From positions 340,242-404,241 of the forward strand of contig FJUW01000005.1 in assembly GCA_900074885.1 (NCBI GenBank): a DNA stretch of 64,000 bases, given 5' to 3'. Position numbers and translations under genes: made by a program. Origin of the DNA: Rhynchosporium graminicola. Its lineage: Eukaryota > Ascomycota > Leotiomycetes > Helotiales > Ploettnerulaceae. This document shows, piece after piece, positions 60,015 through 64,000 of this stretch (position 1 is its first letter; every line of letters begins with the position of its first letter). Below the pieces are notes generated by a model. The model ran no database searches, was not told the origin of the DNA, and was given only the letters and a program-made list of their open reading frames with translations.

Positions 60015-62400
60015 GCTGCTACTGAGATAGGTCCTATAGAAGTTATAAATAGAGCTTCCGGCTGAGCGTCGGAATCGTAGTCTATATCGCTCCCGGCTTC
60101 ATATGAGGTAAAGGTAGTAGCTATATACTTGTCTTCTGTACTCTTATACTCTACGACGTATTATCTATATGCTTTCTTAAAGACTCTTCTAAAGTTACCT
60201 TTGAACTTAGAAGAGTTTTTCGCCTTGAACTTCTCCTTAGCTTTCTCTCTTTCTTCTATTATATAGTCGAAGGACATATAATCTGTAGTATTATATACCT
60301 AGTACTTCTTAGCGTTGCCTTCCTTATTTAGCGTATTTATCTTCTTCTCTTCTTATATTCTGAATCGCTCTTTACTATCTCTCTTCTCTCTATATACTTA
60401 TCTTTTATCGGAATTGCTTCGGAATTTTCGATTAGTATAAAAAGTAGTACTAGTTACAGGGTGTGCGTGCTTATAGTTAATAATAGAGGTTCTGATAGAA
60501 GTAATCGTCTTTTCAGTAGAAGTTATAAGTTAAGCTAGAGTAATTTAGTAAGCTTCTGAGCTTTAGTAGGTAGTAATAATCTTATTTATAACGAACTTCT
60601 TATAGCGTAATTCAAAGGGTATACTATAATATAGCTCTCTAATCTGCGTAGAGAGTATATTAAAGTATTCTGAAGTTATCTTTCTAGGGTTCTTCTCCTT
60701 AATCGATTCAAGGGTAAGAAGGTTCTATATAGTTAGTAAAGATCTGCTAAACTCCTCGCTCTTAAACTGATCTATTATATTCTTTAGTATAGTATTGAAT
60801 TTGATAATAAGAGAGGTTCTAGGGATACTATTCAGACTATAATAGTAGTATTAGAGAGCAGCGCCTTTTAGTATTAATAGAAACGCCTTACTATACTCTT
60901 CCGGTGGAATCTCAGCTCTTAAGTAGGCGTTATAGAATATTCTGACCTTACTACTGAAGCTATCTTCATCTCCCTTGAATTTTATCTCTTCTGGAAATAT
61001 ATAGGAGAAGCTGGCGATCTCCTTTCTATATAACTTCTCTTTCTCCTTCTGTACTATATTATAGTACTCTCCCTCTCCTTCTCTAGCTCCTTAGTAGCTA
61101 TCTCCTCCTCTTCCTCCTCCTCCTCCTCCTTAGGAGCCTTCTCCTCCTTAGTAGCTTCCTCCTCCTCTAGCTCTTCCTCCTCTACTTCCCGTATTCTTCG
61201 GTATACGCTTTCTATAGTGTTACTGCTCTTCTCTATTCTAGTCAGAGGAGGTCTCTTTATATTATTATACTTCTTTAGTAGAATCTCGGTCTTATTATAG
61301 AGGTTCGTAGTGTTCTTTATTAAAGTCGAATTCGCTAATAAGAGGTAAGCCGAGTGTAGTACGGCGTCTTTAATATAGTCTATAGAACTCCTTCTTTGAT
61401 CTCTTATACTCTAACTTATCTTATTAAGTAGTTATATTATTTATTATCTCCTTCTCTCTCTTATCTCGCTATTATTACGCAGATATCTGCTTCTCTAGTA
61501 CTAGTGGGTTTAATACTATATATTATAGCTATATAGAGAGTATCTTCTCTCCTGCTATACTCTCTAGTTTCTTTAAGGTCTAACTACTACGTATAGTATC
61601 CTATAGAGTATATAGAAGCTTATATAGCTCCTGCGTAAGTTCGTCGCCTTCTTCGATAAATACACTTTTAGTACGTAAGGTGAATATAAGGTTATTATTT
61701 GACGATTTCTTAATAGATTTGAAAGAGTCTATTATCTAACTTTCGTATATCTCTTTAAATAAGGAGTATAAGGGTCTATTCACGTAGTCGGAGCTCTTAA
61801 TTTATCTGATAAGACTTTCTCCTTGTTTCCGTATAGTCTCCGGGTCTAGTGGGTCCTTACCGGAGTTCGCAGGTGTATCGAAAGTACTAACCTCGGGGGT
61901 ATTATTATCTCTTATTATATTGAAAGTCTGATTTATATAAGTGTTTTAATACTATTCCGAGGTTGTTTAGAATAGTAGTTATAGAGTTATTCTTAAGTGT
62001 TATATAGTAGTAGGAAGCGCTAGCGTAGCGCGTTCAAGTTTTGACTTCGAGTTTTCGGCGTAACTTAAAAGCGCGTTCTTTGAAGTCGGGTTGCGGTAGT
62101 AATCGAAGTACATAGAAGGTAAGTACGTAGGTAAGTACGTAGAAGGTAATAGTAGTATAATATACTAGAATTCGAATCCTTTAACCGTGTCGTAAGTAGA
62201 ATCCAGGTAAATTATCTTAGTAATTCAAGTTAAATAGTATAGAAAAGACTATGTCTTCTCTAGTACTTGAGCTATTACTATAGTAGATATCTCTACTCTT
62301 TAAGATTTACTAGCGCGCTCTTTTTAGTAGTCAGAATTCTTAGAATCTAAGAATTTAACTGCTTTTAAAGAGTGAAATGATCTATGCGTCTATTGATTAA
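60015..62400 (-). pseudogene. Copia element E: Gag and start of protease
   Basis: The minus-strand frame contains a long acidic run, EEEEEEEEE, at about 61090-61140, flanked by REVEEEELEEEEATKEEKAP-like sequence, and later YKHAHPVTSTTFYTNRKFRS and KGNFRRVFKKAYR. At its end IDYDSDAQPEALFITS leads into the G1 insertion, after which the protease continues beyond 52227. It is decayed, but the region is largely readable. Confidence 0.65.
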
Positions 62401-62605
62401 TATTAGTATTACTCTGTCGTAGTACGTATAATTAAGTAGTCTGCGTGAGCTAAAGTATAGTGATAATAGTAGTAGTATTATCTGTTGTATCGTAGCTGTC
62501 TTTCCTAGGTAGTCGAGACTCCGTAAGGGAGATATATCTGGCCGGCTAAACCCCGGTGCAGATACTCGACTAACACGTGACTATGGACCAACATATGGAC
62601 CAACA
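62401..62605 (-). repeat. 5' LTR of Copia element E
   Basis: 205 bp. The inner edge is decayed (TATTAGTATTACTC) and the outer edge intact (GGACCAACATATGGACCAAC). Confidence 0.92.
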
Positions 62606-63114
62606 GTAATCTCCTATCTGCGGTGACTTGCTTACCTTATCGGTTTTGACGAGTTTCTCCCCCTAACCCAGATATTTCTCTTACTTCTAAAGGACGTGCT
62701 CTCTATAGCCCCTCTTTCGAACGTTCCAGAAACTCGAAAGTGGATTGACTACGCCTTAAAAGCCTAAATATCAGTATGTATTCTGTTTTGGTTTACAAGT
62801 AATTACCTACCGCATGGACGAATTTGTGAATTCTAGAATTCTTGCTCGAGATTTAGGCTATCCTTTGGGCTTAAACACATCTACTACAAGTACTATGGAG
62901 ATCTTGAGTTCGATCCAGCTTCTGGCAGATTCTCTTCCCTGGATTGGCCAGATGCCCTTGCGTATATTGTTCTCCACTTTGACTTATTCACGGAAGGGGG
63001 GGGGGATGAGGGATATATCCACTGTGGATTGACAAGGGCAAACACACCAAAAACTCTTTGCAAAACCCACTGTGGATAGGTTCAGACTTCTGGAGAAACC
63101 AAGTAGAAGGTCAC

Positions 63115-63707
63115 GAGAAGATTTCTCTCGTTGATTATCTTGGCTCTTACTCATTTGGTGTGCGGATAATACGATATACCAGGAGGATATCTAGCACGAT
63201 TTGATACGTACCATGAGGAGGGGATTGCTAGGATTTTCTGTATACGAGCAACAAGTATAAACTATACTATGCCAGCCTCGATACGCTAGACCCCAGACGG
63301 GGGTAGATATTAGCCGAGTATTATCTTCCGTACTGGTCCAAAGGGCACGCACGAGTGCATGTTTGGGTAATGAGTGAAGAAGTAACCACTCGATTTCGTC
63401 CTTTGATTCTCAAACCCTCTTTTAGAAATTCGGAATTGGTTGAAAAGTCATGAGGCCATAAGACATACCCGCACGTTAGAATAACCCTATATTAGGCTAG
63501 GCGCCTATGCTACTCTACCCACCTAGATTTAAGCGACTTTCCTTTTCCTAGAAGCTATAACCGTCTATAAAGATACCAGAATTAATACTGTTGATATATT
63601 TAGCTAAAAAGACTACAACTCGTATTTAGTTAGTCCGATCCGAATGTACTTTTTGTCGTATATATTTTCGTAGTATAATTAATCACTTTTACAACGTTGA
63701 AACGTAT
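63115..63707. other. Gene-free stretch with dispersed repeat R3, copy 3
   Basis: About 63370-63455 holds GTTTGGGTAATGAG, AACCACTCGATTTCGTCCTT and CTCAAACCCTCTTTTAGAAA, a diverged version of R3 at 16.3 and 47.3 kb. The rest shows no gene. Confidence 0.45.
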
Positions 63708-63993
63708 ATCTCTGTAACGACACAAGACTCAAGGCGGTATACGAGCAAGGATAAACAAGTAGGGAGGCCAAGAACGATCTTATATGGTCTACTACTAAGG
63801 AAACAAGAAGATAAGGAAGAAAGAGAAGAGATACGGATTGCGAGGCACCTTATATACATGTGCCGGTACTGGTCCGATACTGTGCCGAGTAGGGAACCAG
63901 TTATGCCGGGATGCTTGTGATGCCTGTGAACTTGGGCCCCGGTATCTGTCCTTCTCCTCATGTGACATTCAGGTAAGCTGTCGTCACAATCTC
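63708..63993 (-). mobile_element. Solo LTR of the G family, 276 bp, TSD ATCTC, little RIP
   Basis: 63713-63988 is an inverse copy of the G1/G2 LTR (plus strand TGTAACGACACAAGACTCAA to AAGCTGTCGTCACA), flanked by ATCTC at 63708-63712 and 63989-63993. It keeps most CA/TG and shows what the undecayed LTR looks like, including a short extra segment (GATGCCTGTGA) not in G1. A 90-codon frame over it is not a gene. Confidence 0.9.
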
Positions 63994-64000
63994 TAAGTTA

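Larger units (their letters stand above)
48554..62610 (-). mobile_element. Ty1/Copia element E, minus strand, TSD GTAAT, split by G1
   Basis: The element is 48559-62605 with GTAAT at 48554-48558 and 62606-62610. The 205-bp LTRs are 48559-48763 and 62401-62605, with ends TGTTGGT..ACCAACA. Without G1 it is about 6.3 kb. On the minus strand the order is Gag, PR, INT, RT, RNase H, which is the Copia order. Confidence 0.93.
48466..63114. mobile_element. About 0.6-kb inverted-repeat DNA element (family T1) split by Copia element E
   Basis: The left end is GTGACCACCTACTCGGTTTC, then TCCGTGGGTCTGAAC (48466-48501). The right end, inverted, is GTGACCTTCTACTTGGTTTC, then TCC..AGTCTGAAC (63079-63114). 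Removing E and one GTAAT leaves about 597 bp. The right side also holds GTGGGTTT next to the end, as in the 112-bp relative at 5826. No transposase is evident in the remaining sequence, and a short frame at 62814-63032 is unconvincing. Confidence 0.6.

Noticed and set aside
62814..63032. 72-codon frame, MDEFVNSRILARDL
   Set aside because: Inside the split T1 DNA element; another frame reads equally protein-like, and no domain is recognisable. Could be a decayed transposase scrap but not supportable.
63689..63961. 90-codon minus-strand frame
   Set aside because: Falls in the solo LTR 63713-63988.

Overview
The window looks like part of the genome of a filamentous ascomycete fungus (Pezizomycotina). 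The evidence is short spliceosomal introns of 47-58 bp with CTRAY-like branch sites, a SAT4/fungal-rhodopsin family membrane protein, fungal-type Copia, Ty3/Gypsy and Mutator-like elements, and massive C-to-T/G-to-A decay of every long repeat that removes CpA and TpG and leaves TpA. That decay is the mark of repeat-induced point mutation (RIP). Nothing here fixes genus or species.

Layout. (i) 1-5190 is the end of a RIP-decayed Copia retrotransposon on the minus strand. (ii) 5191-19728 is normal-composition DNA with two well supported genes: 9120-11939 (+), three exons, a 7-TM rhodopsin/SAT4 domain joined in one reading frame to a fucose-permease-like MFS transporter; and 14559-14926 (-), two exons, a 103-residue secreted protein with eight cysteines. 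Several small inverted-repeat elements lie between them. (iii) 19737-45407 is a Mutator-like DNA transposon holding a five-level nest: MULE, then chromovirus B (+), then Gypsy G2 (-), then Gypsy C (+), then a 2.2-kb Gag-only LTR element D (+). A solo LTR also sits in G2. Each level has a perfect target-site duplication: ATTAGATA, CTAAG, ATCGA, CTTTA, GTAAT, and CTTAG for the solo LTR. (iv) 45698-46954 (-) is an intact three-exon secreted aspartic protease. (v) 47557-47627 is an assembly gap inside a poly-C tract. (vi) 48466-63114 is a roughly 0.6-kb terminal-inverted-repeat element split by Copia element E (48559-62605, minus, TSD GTAAT), which is itself split by Gypsy G1 (52233-60009, plus, TSD ATACG). 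(vii) 63713-63988 is a solo LTR of the G family with TSD ATCTC.

The most interesting signals are in the repeats. Every LTR pair shows a mirrored decay gradient: the outer LTR edges keep CA/TG while the inner edges are saturated with TA. Two unrelated Gypsy families (B and G) carry, between the polyprotein and the 3' LTR, an antisense reading frame whose only stops are ones RIP would create from Gln or Trp codons. A conserved GC-rich hairpin sits just before the polypurine tract in C, D and G. D encodes only Gag and shares its 3' LTR half and primer-site region with G, which suggests mobilisation in trans. Protein readings of decayed elements below are interpretive: they assume that in-frame TAA/TAG and Y/I residues come from Q/W and H/C/M/V codons by RIP.
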